NCBI GenBank assembly: GCA_038501195.1
Contig: JBBPUQ010000001.1
Coordinates: 3,782,001 to 3,846,000 of the forward strand
From: Nemania diffusa
Lineage: Eukaryota > Ascomycota > Sordariomycetes > Xylariales > Xylariaceae
Reading direction: 5' to 3'
Length of the DNA: 64,000 bases
The translations under genes and the position numbers were made by a program. Position 1 is the first letter of the stretch. The number at the start of each line of letters is the position of its first letter. Positions 46,305-57,419 of the stretch are shown one piece after another. The notes under the pieces were generated by a model, which was not told where the DNA came from, did no database searches, and saw nothing but the letters and a program-made list of their open reading frames with translations.

Positions 46305-48969
46305 CTTGGTAGCCGAGGCGAGAACAGGTGAATGACAATAATCAAAAGGATATGATATGATCAATAGACGTGTCCGTGGCCAAGAAATGGGATGATAGAG
46401 GAGACGGGGCTGGGAAATAGCTCTCAAACTTGTCGACAAAAGATAGGATACAGAAGCCACTTATATTCGGTTCTGCTCGATAAAAATGTGAACCCATCGA
46501 CCCGGTTGCGTCACTCGATGTTCTAGATTTCTTTCTAGCGGAGCTAGTCACGAGAACTTGTTCAAACGATTGTCATGCTTCCTAGACTTGCGTTACATGG
46601 GAATAGGAGAAAATCCTTCTATGAATAAGATCCTCAGGGGTATCAGGGCTGGAACGAGGAACCATCTAAATCCTTGTTTAGTAGGGTAACGCCAGCGTAC
46701 CTCCGAGTCGGATTTGAAGAGTATTTATCCTCGGCAGGGACGACAAGACCTCTGTTGAAAACATTTCCTATCTCTTTAGTGTGGTACCAGGTCTCGACAG
46801 AATATGGTCTGTCGAGGGGGATGTCCCAAATTAGAAAACACAGAGCAGAGTTTGGTCCGAAAGCAATGATGAAGATCCAATCATCCTCTTCTACTCACAT
46901 GTACAACACCTAAACCACTCTACGGTCAAGCATTAGCGATGCTGATATACGTCATGACTACCGATCCTGCTTGGTGGTGCAGTTAATTAATATAGAATAG
47001 ATTAAACGTTTTACAGGACCATGAGGGACTCAGCGCATAGATGTAGCTAGCGTGAGAAGGGGTATTGTTTCCGCAGTGGAAGCGAAGAGTCCAGATCTAA
47101 TTAAGGACCGTGCTGATATATAATAACGGAAGTTAAGATATAATCATGCTTGACCTACCTGTTTGTTGAGATATAAGGTGTTCTCACCCTCTCGCTAATA
47201 GCGGAGATCCGGAACGACGAGAGCCAGTACAGATATGTTGCTATAAATACTTAAATACAACTGGCCTTGTCTTTAACCGAGAGCATGGTGGTCTTCAAAT
47301 CTGACAAGGTTTTCTAGAAAAGGGATCGGCGCAATCAATGCAGGCTGAATTTAGCCGCCTTGGAGGTTCTAATGCAGCCTTCGGCCTTTGTTGATATTAT
47401 TCGATAACCATAAAAACGAGTCTGCTGTTCTAGTCAGACTGAACTAAAATGCGAAAATTTCTGTATGTAGTCAGCCCATTCCACTTCCGATTCCCATCGC
47501 TAGACTGGATTACAACCTAAGTTAGAGCAATAGAAATAAAAGTGACTCGGGGTAGGGGGTACCTCTAGGCAGGCAGGGCTTGGGGAGGTTTTCTCTCTCT
47601 CTCTCTCTCTCATCAGTTATGATAAAATACAAGTGTTAAAAGTCAGCCGATATTCCTATACGTAGTATAATATCGCGCAAAGTAGTTTCGTGTTGACATC
47701 TCTAACCTTATTAATCAGATATACAGAAAGGTGAGCACTGGCACATGGACCTTGTCAAATTGGTAGGCTAGACTAGTGCTGAACAGTCTATTGTCTCTCT
47801 TGGGGTTGACACCAGCATAGGGGTTAGGGCTCAATGATACCGATTCTTGAGTGCTCCCATCTAGTTTTCAATAATGCCTAGCTTTATATATAATTAAACT
47901 AGTCAACACAAATGCTTACATAAATTGACCAACCGCCGTCCTGATATTTTGTTGTATTATACAGGTATTTAAAGTCGGCTGCGGTCTATGGGATAATGGA
48001 AATTTAGGCTGCGAGGCTATCAACCACGCTTAGTAGGCTCCCGAAAAGTTGGCGAAATAATGTGACTCTCTATACGATGCTGGATTGCACTTTCTTGACT
48101 GAGATTAAATCACAAGGGCTCGAATTCGATAGTCTATTTGAATGGTTCCTGAGTAACCATAGAGACCGTCATAGCTAATCAGAGTAGTACAGGGCCCAAC
48201 AGACATATCAAATTGATTCCTGAACCTTCTAGGCTTCTAGACGAAGTATTATCGCTAGACGGGCGAGTCATAATATACATGGCTGTCGGAGTTTGAGCTA
48301 CAGTTACCTCTTGAATATGGGTTTGGTGTGTGGAACGGAGGTAATACGAAATACTCATAGAGATTCCTAATTTCATTAAGAAAAGACGTTATAGGTCTAT
48401 CGATAGATTGATGCTATATGTATGGTACACTTTAATAAGATGCGCGTGGCTAACTAAACAACATTACTACCCTATAAGAAATAGTATGCCTGCCTTTATG
48501 CTGGCAGTGATGCCCCTAGATGATGAAGTTAGGTAGCTTTTCCCCTGTAGGTATATATGGGTCAGTACTCGTGAGTTAGATAGTAGAGGCCCTAATCCTA
48601 TGGGGGCGAAGTCTAGTGTTGTTTATATTCCTAAGTTGAAGGGAAAATAGAGTGTGATTTCATAGGCTTTTCTCGAAGTAGGCTTTGAGGTTGTCGCTTT
48701 CTCTAGCTACTAGTGAATATTCTAGCAGACTATTTATAGGAAGCCTTCACGGGAGAAGAGTAAGCTCGGCATTGGTATCCTAGAGGCTTGCAGTTTGTAG
48801 CTGTAAAGATAGGCTTAGGTACTAATTAAGTTTGAGGCAAGTTGTGAACGCGAGCCGGCATTTACTAGTAAGAGTGGAAATGATGCTCTAACCTATTGAT
48901 GTGATTAATGACTAATGACTATATTGCTCGTAAGATTCTTTTGTTCAACAATCAACTAAAACCATATGC
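46305..48969. other. Gene-free stretch with CT microsatellite
   Basis: About 2.7 kb without a supportable gene. It includes a TC dinucleotide run at 47592-47611 and an inverted repeat CTCGACAG/CTGTCGAG at 46793-46816. The open frame at 46674-46913 has no family features. Confidence 0.5.
47592..47611. repeat. TC dinucleotide microsatellite
   Basis: Ten uninterrupted TC units, plain simple-sequence repeat. Confidence 0.85.
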
Positions 48970-50472
48970 CTACAACTTCGAAAAGACCGTAGCCGCACTA
49001 CCTCCCATTTCGATAATCGTGCTCTTGTTCCTTACCCAGGCTTCGAGCCCTCTTCTCCCGTTTTCAACACCAAGGCCGCTCTGCTTCCACCCACCCACTG
49101 CCATCTCGGCTGGTGACTCGCCCCACGTGTTTATCCAGGTAATGCCGGCTTCTATCCTGGATATAACTAAATGGCACTGATCGATATCTCGGCCGACTAC
49201 GCCTGCTGCTAGGCCTAGCTCGGTGGCGTTGGCACGTTGAATAGCTTCGTCGATTGTATCATATGTAAGAATAGCCATTACAGGGCCAAAAATTTCTTCC
49301 TGTACGATGGCCATGCTGTCGTGGCAGTCAGTGAACACCGTTGGCTCGGCCCAATACCCTTTTCTTAGAGCTGCAGGTAGGCCAGCGGGTTGATTCAAGC
49401 CGCCACATAGTAGTGTCGCCTTATCTTCCTCGATGCCACGACGGATATAGTCGACAACCTTGGCATGGTGGACTTTGCTGTTTAAAGGCCCGAAGTTGGT
49501 GGCCATGTCAGAAAGGTCGCCCGCACGAACAAATGCCATTTTCTCCAGGAGCACTTTTTCGAATTTTTTCTTCATAGCGCGGGGAACAAAAACTCGTGTG
49601 CCGTTCGTGCACACTTGGCCCGAGCTGAAAAAGTTCGCCATCATGGCTATATCAACTGCTTGGTCTACCGCCGCATCCGGAAGAACGACTAGAGGGCTTT
49701 TCCCGCCTAGTTCCATGGTTACGTATTTCATACCACCGGCGGCAGAGCCGGCGACCTTCTTTCCTGTAGCGACTTGCCCAGTGAAGCTAACCTTGGCAAT
49801 GGCATTGTGTGCTGTCAAGTACGCACCAACCTCTCCAGCACCATATATGACATTGAAAACGCCGTCCGGCAGCCCTGCTTCGCGGTAAATCTCAGCCAAG
49901 TATTCCGCGTGTAACGGCGTGAACTCGCTTGGCTTATAAATCATGCAGTTCCCAGCGGCTAGACATGGTGCCGATTTCCAAAGCGCAATTTGGATTGGAT
50001 AGTTCCACGCTCCAATGCCAGCACACACACCGAGGGGCTCCTTAGAGGTATAGACCATAGCGGATGGCCGTAGGCGGAAAGCCTCTCCATTTAAGCCTCC
50101 ACTCGCCACTGAATTGGCGAAGTATTCAAGCACATCCGCGCCTGTTACAATATCAACAGTTGAGGTCTCCGAGAAAGGCTTGCCAGTGTCAAGGGTCTCA
50201 ACGCGTGCGAGATCATCATTGCGCTGTCGTAATAAAGAAACAGCGCGTTGCAGTATCCGGGAGCGCTCCACTGGTGGCGTGGTAGACCATGATGAGAACG
50301 CGTCTTGTGCAGACTTAATGGCGGCGTCTATCGACTCATAAGATGAAGTATGTATCTTGCACAAGTGCTCTCCAGTTGACGGGTCGATAGTTTCAATATG
50401 ACCAGACGATACCGAGGCTGGTTGCGGCTTACCCGCATAGAAGGTATGACGCTCTTTCTCTGATTGGACCAT
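48970..50472 (-). CDS. Betaine-aldehyde dehydrogenase with PTS1
   Basis: NAD-dependent aldehyde dehydrogenase oxidising betaine aldehyde to glycine betaine, the second step of choline oxidation. Single exon of 500 residues, normal for the family. Catalytic Glu254 lies in MELGGKSP and nucleophile Cys288 in GQVCTN; the cofactor-site [18 protein letters not shown] and the substrate-side [20 protein letters not shown] are typical of betaine-aldehyde dehydrogenases. The protein ends FSKL, whose SKL is the classical peroxisomal targeting tripeptide. It is divergently paired with the choline-oxidase gene at 52281, the enzyme that makes its substrate, so shared regulation is likely. The specific substrate is inferred from sequence type plus this neighbour. 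Confidence 0.93.
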   Translation of the reverse strand: MVQSEKERHTFYAGKPQPASVSSGHIETIDPSTGEHLCKIHTSSYESIDAAIKSAQDAFSSWSTTPPVERSRILQRAVSLLRQRNDDLARVETLDTGKPFSETSTVDIVTGADVLEYFANSVASGGLNGEAFRLRPSAMVYTSKEPLGVCAGIGAWNYPIQIALWKSAPCLAAGNCMIYKPSEFTPLHAEYLAEIYREAGLPDGVFNVIYGAGEVGAYLTAHNAIAKVSFTGQVATGKKVAGSAAGGMKYVTMELGGKSPLVVLPDAAVDQAVDIAMMANFFSSGQVCTNGTRVFVPRAMKKKFEKVLLEKMAFVRAGDLSDMATNFGPLNSKVHHAKVVDYIRRGIEEDKATLLCGGLNQPAGLPAALRKGYWAEPTVFTDCHDSMAIVQEEIFGPVMAILTYDTIDEAIQRANATELGLAAGVVGRDIDQCHLVISRIEAGITWINTWGESPAEMAVGGWKQSGLGVENGRRGLEAWVRNKSTIIEMGGSAATVFSKL

Positions 50473-52280
50473 GTCGATGAAGTGAAGTGAATGGATGTTT
50501 GAGCTGAAAGATTTACTGATCTAGCATGTAGATAGATAGAGGTAGCAAGTAGCACCTCGCATCTCGCATGAAGCTATTAGCTGCTACGCTGTAGGTAGCT
50601 GAGAGGCACAGTAAATATTGGGGAATAGATATGTTCCAGCGCACTGTACAATGCCGAGATACTTCCTTTGCCAGAGAATCAAGACAGGTACCTACCTAGT
50701 GGTCAAAATGCACTAAGATGCAGAGTGACGTTTAGGTACCAGGTGAGGATAAAGGGTCCAGTGTAACTCCACATATGATCGTACGCTTCCCCCCTACATA
50801 CCAGTACAATAGTTACCTAGAGTACCTGGAGTTACCTGTAGCAACCTATCAGGTGGCTGAGATTACCGTCTCACCGCCCACTGAAAATCGGCGCAGGGGT
50901 TCGAAAACGGAGATCACTGTGTTGTGCCTCATGGCAAGCATCTTGATGGGATCCTATTATGTAATGACCTCGACACTACTATACATATGTATACATGTAA
51001 GTAGATATTACATACCGTTTATTGAATCTAGGTATGATCGTCATCATTTCATAATCACCATAGCAGACGGGACGGTATGTACTACTGAGTCGGGGTATGT
51101 AGTACCTGCATGCGTACTACCTGCACGTACTGTAGTACTGCGCATTTTGTTAACTGGGAATCTAGAAACCTGCCCAGCTAGCCCCCGGCCTAGACCACGG
51201 TGGTGTTCCTAAGTACGAGATATTCTCATCAACCAACATATTGTTATCGGACTATAACAGGGATTTATTTCTTAAGCCGAACCTTGTACTAACTAGTAAA
51301 GAGTACTAGGTAACCGGAGTAGACTCGGGTTGTAAGTTGGACGGATGATCCGATAGATACCTACCCGTAGCTCGCCTACACCGGCCGTGTGAAGTTTCTA
51401 CAATGGCATTGCGTTGCCCCCGCTTCGTAACCAACTACAGGCACCTCATGTAGCTTGTATGTCTGTTTACCTTGGTACCCATTGCAGTTGCTAGGTACAC
51501 TAGTATAATTCAATTACTCGCTAGGTGGCTGTCCGCTAGCTTTCTACGTATACTTACCCATTAGATACCTACCTAGGTACTATGTAAGTAGTGTGAAACC
51601 TGACAAGTTACTCTGTACCCTAGGTACACTATATGTAGTAGGCTACAGAATACAATGTTGGTCCTACATAAACAAGTGTGGGGTAGCATGTCGGACCGAT
51701 GTAGAATTCTCGCGTAACTGGTCTAGGTCGGCTCGGGGCTATATATTTTCCCATCCTTCGGTGAAAGCCGTGGCCGAGTCGCTACTCTGCAAGATGTGTA
51801 TATACAATACTGTAGGCGGCTTAGTGCTTGCGGGTCATAGATATCAACCCCAGCTAACTTCACTCTTAATTAGCATTACGATCTCGTAGCGTTATCACAA
51901 GCTCTATTCTTGTTACCGGTTGATACGGGTGTCGATGCGGTGATACGAGACCCCGGTCCTTATCGGCTTACGTACGGCGTAGGCGCGGTAGGTAGTTAGG
52001 AAGAGTCGTATGAATAGATACGGCTGTACCTATGGAGCTGTCACCCGTGAGCCGGGGCGATTCCAGTAGGTGGGTAAAGCTAGTCAGATAGCTGCAGTAG
52101 GGAATATATAGTGTACCGTGTAAATCATCTTCTACCATCGGCCTTGGCGGAGGATCTGAATCTTATTCCCTTGAGAGAAAGACTCGCTACCTTCTTCGTA
52201 AACTCTATTGCACTGGTCTGGTATGAATAATACTGCCTAAATTATCAAAATCTGTCGTGAAGTACGATTCTTTAAACAAA
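50473..52280. promoter_or_regulatory. Shared divergent upstream region of the choline-oxidation pair
   Basis: 1.8 kb between the starts of the betaine-aldehyde dehydrogenase and choline oxidase genes, without a gene. It is rich in TAGGTA/TACCTA motifs (51560-51590) and holds a perfect dyad GTAGTAC/GTACTAC at 51099-51120 followed by GTACTGTAGTAC at 51127-51138. Any of these could be regulatory; none is an established binding site to my knowledge. Confidence 0.5.
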
Positions 52281-53997
52281 ATGACAACCACTCAGCTTCC
52301 TATCGCAGACACCGACAAGTACGACTATGTCGTTGTCGGTGGAGGTACCGCGGGTTGTGTTGTTGCGGCTCGGCTAGCGGAAAACTTACCTCATAAACAA
52401 ATACTTTTGATCGAAGCTGGGCCTAGCGATTATAATGATGAGCGCGTTCTCGATCTACGACAATGGCTGCAATTGCTTGGCGGCGAGCTTGATTATGACT
52501 ATGGCACAACTGAGCAGCCAATGGGTAAGTTTGACCTCGAGCCGTTTGATGGCTAGTAAGCTCTTACAATATGAGTTAGGCAACTCGTTTATTCGGCACT
52601 CACGTGCAAAGGTCCTTGGAGGCTGTTCGTCGCACAACACATTGATCTCCTTCAAGCCGTTTGAATACGACTTGGACATCTGGCAGTCACTTGGAGCAAA
52701 AGGCTGGACTTTTCCAGCATTTATGGATTCAGTAAACAGGTTGAGGAATACGATTCAGCCTGTTCATGCGAAACACAGAAATCAGCTGTGCAAAGACTGG
52801 GTCGAGTCATGTAGCACGGCTTTGGATATTCCAATAATCGATAACTTCAACAAGCAAATCGAGGAAACCGGATCACTCAAAACAGGAGTTGGGTTCTTCT
52901 CGGTCAGCTATAATCCGGATGACGGTAGGCGATCTAGCGCCTCTGTAGCCTATATCCACCCTATCCTTAGAGGTGAGGAGACGCGACCGAACCTGACGAT
53001 TCTGACACACGCTTGGGTGTCTAAGATCAATGTTAATGGCGACGAGGTTACTAGCTTAAATCTCGGACTTCAAGATGGCTCTTCACGCGCGGTCAAGGCT
53101 CGGTGTGAAACGATACTTTGCGCTGGAGCCGTCGACACACCTCGCTTGATGTTGCTCTCAGGGCTGGGACCCAAGGAGCAGCTGACTTCCCTGGGCATTC
53201 CTGTTGTCCGCGATATTCCGGGCGTGGGCGAGAACTTGCAAGACCATCCCGAGAGTATCATTATGTGGGAGCTGAAGAAGCCCGTACCAGCAAACCAAAC
53301 GACCATGGATTCGGATGCCGGAATCTTTTTGCGTCGTGAGGCTCCTGGCGCGGGCGCCAAGAAATCGGCGGCAAACCCACAAGGACTCTCCGATGGTGAT
53401 ATTGCAGATGTCATGATGCACTGCTATCAGATACCCTTTACCCTAAATACCTTTCGCCTTGGATACCCGGACATCGCAGATGGCTATGCGTTCTGCATGA
53501 CACCCAACATCCCACGGCCAAGGTCTCGAGGACGCTTATTCCTCACCTCTGCTGACCCGAACGTCAAGCCAGCTCTCGATTTCCGATATTTCACCGACCC
53601 TGAGGGATATGATGCTGCCACGCTTGTGTACGGAATGCGGGCGGCCCGCAAGGTTGCTGAACAGGCACCGTTCAAAGACTGGATCAAGAAAGAGATTGCA
53701 CCAGGCCCTAACATCCAGTCAGACGAAGATATCAGCCACTACGCACGTAAGGTGGCCCATACCGTCTACCACCCATGTGGAACAACCCGAATGGGCGATA
53801 CGAAGACGGATGAGCTAGCTGTTGTCGACGAGAAGTTGAAGGTCCGGGGGTTGAAGAATCTGCGCATTATCGATGCTGGAATATTCCCAACAATTCCATC
53901 GATCAATCCCATGGTGACCGTCTTAGGTTGTGCCGAGCGTGGAGCTGATTTGATTATCGAAGATGCCTCACCTTTGAAAGAGAAAGCCCGTCTATAA
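52281..53997 (+). CDS. Choline oxidase (GMC oxidoreductase) with PTS1-like end
   Basis: FAD enzyme oxidising choline to betaine aldehyde (and further) with O2, releasing hydrogen peroxide. Two exons: 52281-52524 and 52580-53997, 553 residues. The N-terminal FAD fold is [13 protein letters not shown] (residues 17-29). The segment [16 protein letters not shown] just after the intron matches bacterial choline oxidase, where the His of GGCSSHN (here His100) binds FAD covalently. Catalytic pair: His479 (HPCGTTRMG) and Asn524 (SINPMVTV). The last three residues are ARL, a PTS1-type tripeptide, matching SKL in the neighbouring dehydrogenase. A longer open frame beginning at 52435 runs through the intron in another frame and would lose the FAD fold. 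Confidence 0.92.
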
Positions 53998-54464
53998 TGC
54001 TGTTTGTGGTGAAAATGTACTGGACATGAGTTGGAGCGTAAAGTCACTGTATAGTTGCTTAGTTTACCTACAGATTGTGTCTGGAGAGCTTATTAACCGA
54101 TACCGGCTACTTATATATGAACAACGCATGTGTTACCTGATAATAGGGCTGATCATCAGATGTTTATATGAAATTGAGGAAGTGGTGCGAGAGTCTTCGA
54201 GTGCTGTCTACCTAGGTACCTTACATAGGTACCTACAAGATTGACGCTACCTCTCACCCAATTCAGTAGGCGGTGTGAAGGCGGTCAAGCCCAATCTAGA
54301 TTAGCTACAGCTCAAATCCGGCAGATCCCCTCTAACCCATAATTTTTTCTAGTTGCATCGCATCAGTCGAACTCTAGGCGCTATATTCTAATTCGCAATT
54401 CATTCCACCTAAATCACTAATACACTCCCGAATCCTTCCCGAAAGTGCGTTCTCAAGTGCCCCA
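53998..54464. other. Intergenic, no gene seen
   Basis: Spacer between choline oxidase and DBP4, including the DBP4 promoter. TACCTAGGTACCT-type motifs occur at 54210-54236. Confidence 0.5.
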
Positions 54465-56897
54465 ATGCCGTCTCTCGCGGAAAAGCGTGGGCCACAAAAA
54501 AAACAGCAACAGCAACAGCAACAACAACAGCGACGCCATAAACAAAAGCAAGATGAGAAATCGATGAAGAGAAAGCGTGCGCAGGTCTCCCTCGATCAGC
54601 TACAAGATGCTGTTGACCAGTTCGATCCCAAAACGGCCGATACGACCAAATTTTCGAACCTTCCTCTCTCCTCTCCCACTGCATCGGGAATCGAAGCCTC
54701 CCATTTTCAGACGCCTACGGATATTCAGGCTCGCGCCATTCCTGCGGCCTTGAAGGGCCACGATATCCTGGGCGCCGCAAAGACTGGCAGCGGAAAGACT
54801 CTTGCTTTTCTTGTACCTGTACTTGAAAAGTTGTACCACGCTCGCTGGACCGAATACGATGGCCTTGGAGCTCTCATAATCTCGCCTACGCGCGAACTCG
54901 CGGTGCAAACGTTCCAAGTCTTAACAAAGATTGGGAGGTACCACTCATTTTCCGCTGGACTGGTAATTGGAGGCAAGAACTTGAAAGAGGAAGCTGAGCG
55001 CCTAGGCCGCATGTCTATTCTAGTATGTACGCCTGGACGGATGCTCCAACATCTGGACTCGACATCCGGACTTCAAGTAGACAATCTACAAATACTTGTA
55101 CTCGATGAAGCAGACAGAATTATGGACATGGGATTTAAGTCCGCCGTCGATGCCTTAGTCGAGCACTTACCGAAAGAACGGCAGACCTTACTTTTTTCAG
55201 CTACACAGTCGCGTAAAGTGTCTGACCTGTCAAGATTGAGTCTGAAAGACCCTGAATACATCGCTGTACACGAAACCGCCGCCGCGTCTACACCAGAGTC
55301 TCTACAGCAGCACTACCTTGTTACTCCGCTCGCTTCCAAGTTGAATACTTTATACGGATTCATAAAAGCTAACCTCAAGAGCAAGATCTTGGTTTTCTTC
55401 TCATCCGGAAAACAAGTAAGATTTGCTTTTGAAACAATGAGGCATCTTCGGCCTGGCGTGCCGCTTTATCACCTGCTAGGCGCTCAGAAACAAGCGCAGA
55501 GAATGCAAATTACGTCTAGCTATGCAGCGTCAAAACAGGCATGCCTTTTTGCTACCGATGTGGTTGCCAGGGGAGTGGATTTCCCCTCGGTTGACTGGGT
55601 GGTACAGGTAGATGCGCCCGAAGATGTCGACACCTATATCCATAGAGTTGGCCGGACCGCTCGCTTCAACAAAGACGGGAAGGCTGTTCTGTTTTTAGAT
55701 CCTAGCGAGGAAGAGGGCATGCAAAAGCGCTTGGAGTCTAAGAGGATACCCATCAAGAGAGTCAACGTGCGAGAGAATAAGAAACAGTCCATCGATGAGT
55801 CAATCCAGAGCATGGTCTTCAAAGATCCTGCCTTAAAGTATCTGGCGTCAAAAGCGTTCATTTCGTATACTAGATCCATACATCTACAGCGGGATAAGGA
55901 AGTTTTTAATTTGAAAAACCTCGACCTGGAAGCGTATGCTGCTAGTTTAGGTTTACCTGGAGCGCCCATAATCCACTTTGAGAAGGGAGAGGATGTTAAG
56001 AAGCTGAAGAATATGCCACGCGCAGCTCTTTCCGACTCGGATTCTGAATCTAACTCCGAGAAGAAGAAGCGAAAGGCCCGAACGAAAGCGGACAAGATGT
56101 TTGGGCGAACCAACCAAGACGTGCTCACCGATCATTACACTAAGTTGATAGGAGACATAACAGACAATGCGGCTGAGGACAGCGAGGATGATTTCTTAGC
56201 GGTGAAGAGGGTTATTGAGGCCGATGACTTAGATACTGCGGCGATTGATAAAGCGATACTGCCGATGGGAACTAAGATCATACACGGCCTTGGCGGCGAA
56301 GAGCCATTTATTGTCGATTCAAAGAGGAGAGAGAAGATGTTGAAATCTAAGAAGCAGATGTTGAAGTTCAAAGGCAAGGGTGATCGCATTGTGTTCGATG
56401 ACGAAGGCGTCGCGCACCACCCGTATCGTATCCAGGGCGAGGAGGACTTTGAGCGCGACGGCTCTGCCGAGGCGCAACGGCGGAAATTCGTCGAGGGCGA
56501 GTCCGCCAGGGTCAGGGAGGCGGATGTCACGGATAAGGCGTTGGTTAAGGAGAAACGACAGGAGAAGAAAGCGAAGCGTAAGGCTCGCGAGGCGCTGGAG
56601 AACAGTCTGGCGCCTGGGAGTGCTATGCCCCGGCTAGAGACACCCGACGATGGCGAAGACCCGCTGTCATTATTGGCTTCTCTTCCTGTTGCTGGGGGAG
56701 CTTATGGCGATAATGACTCTGGAGAGGAGGAACACGAAGAACGGCCCAGGAAGAAGGCGAAGAAATGGCTTGAAGACGACTCGGCAGAGGAGAAGAAAAA
56801 GGGAAAGAAGGGCAAGGGTAAAGTTATTGAAATTACAGAGGAGCCGGATACTTTAGAAGATTACGAAGCACTTGCGGCAGGCTTATTAGACGATTAA
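54465..56897 (+). CDS. DBP4: DEAD-box RNA helicase Dbp4 (Hca4)
   Basis: Nucleolar ATP-dependent RNA helicase needed for release of U14 snoRNA and 18S rRNA maturation. Single exon, 810 residues (yeast Dbp4 is 770). Motifs in order: Q motif FQTPTDIQ (81-88), Walker [10 protein letters not shown] (104-112), [28 protein letters not shown] (DEAD), LFSATQS (SAT), [17 protein letters not shown], and HRVGRTARF. The long charged C-terminal half ([14 protein letters not shown] and further Lys/Glu-rich blocks) is typical of Dbp4 and separates it from Has1 and Dbp10. A run of nine glutamines at residues 14-22 (CAG/CAA repeat) sits just after the start. Start supported by conserved [14 protein letters not shown] N-terminus and lack of a better ATG. 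Confidence 0.94.
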   Translation: MPSLAEKRGPQKKQQQQQQQQQRRHKQKQDEKSMKRKRAQVSLDQLQDAVDQFDPKTADTTKFSNLPLSSPTASGIEASHFQTPTDIQARAIPAALKGHDILGAAKTGSGKTLAFLVPVLEKLYHARWTEYDGLGALIISPTRELAVQTFQVLTKIGRYHSFSAGLVIGGKNLKEEAERLGRMSILVCTPGRMLQHLDSTSGLQVDNLQILVLDEADRIMDMGFKSAVDALVEHLPKERQTLLFSATQSRKVSDLSRLSLKDPEYIAVHETAAASTPESLQQHYLVTPLASKLNTLYGFIKANLKSKILVFFSSGKQVRFAFETMRHLRPGVPLYHLLGAQKQAQRMQITSSYAASKQACLFATDVVARGVDFPSVDWVVQVDAPEDVDTYIHRVGRTARFNKDGKAVLFLDPSEEEGMQKRLESKRIPIKRVNVRENKKQSIDESIQSMVFKDPALKYLASKAFISYTRSIHLQRDKEVFNLKNLDLEAYAASLGLPGAPIIHFEKGEDVKKLKNMPRAALSDSDSESNSEKKKRKARTKADKMFGRTNQDVLTDHYTKLIGDITDNAAEDSEDDFLAVKRVIEADDLDTAAIDKAILPMGTKIIHGLGGEEPFIVDSKRREKMLKSKKQMLKFKGKGDRIVFDDEGVAHHPYRIQGEEDFERDGSAEAQRRKFVEGESARVREADVTDKALVKEKRQEKKAKRKAREALENSLAPGSAMPRLETPDDGEDPLSLLASLPVAGGAYGDNDSGEEEHEERPRKKAKKWLEDDSAEEKKKGKKGKGKVIEITEEPDTLEDYEALAAGLLDD

Positions 56898-57419
56898 TAG
56901 GTGTCTTATCAAGATTTTCTTTTTCATAGATATCCTAATCGAAGGTGTCGAGTATCTTCCTGCTATATATATTAATTTGTGATGATATTAATATTTATGA
57001 TTAAGCCTTCATGTTGTCCTAGCGATTATCCCCTTTTTAAAAGGGCGTATAGGTTCTTTTATATAAACTAAACACAGCCGCACAATCAGGTTATCTATCA
57101 TTTAGACTATAAAAATAATGCAGCAAGTGTGCTAAATTGTGATATCAATAAAGTAAGCTACACTCGAAGGTTTGGTATCATCATTCCTAGACTCTAGACT
57201 CCGCCCTCTTAGCAGGCCTTTCTTCTGCAGTAGGTATCCGTTTGCTTGCCTTATAATAGGAACCCCATTTAACTCCAAGAGCCCCTCTCCGAACATGGCC
57301 CTCTCCGTTTCCAATGCCCTGCCTAGGAAAAATTGTTGCTTCCTACATCGGTTTTTCGTCAAGTTCCTAAGACAGGTAGGCCATTCGGATATATATCTGC
57401 ATCAAACGAGAACTCAGAA
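56898..57419. other. Convergent 3' intergenic region
   Basis: Between the ends of DBP4 and the SUN gene; AT-rich, nothing recognised. Confidence 0.5.

Noticed and set aside
50860..50915. GGTTCGA with an upstream TGGCTGAGA reminiscent of tRNA boxes
   Set aside because: The T-arm does not pair and no acceptor stem is formed.
52435..53997. 520-codon frame starting in the middle of the choline oxidase gene
   Set aside because: Its first part is out of frame with the FAD fold and reads through the intron 52525-52579; the spliced model restores the GMC N-terminus.
55634..56128. 164-codon antisense frame in DBP4
   Set aside because: Antisense shadow of a codon-biased gene; no domain.
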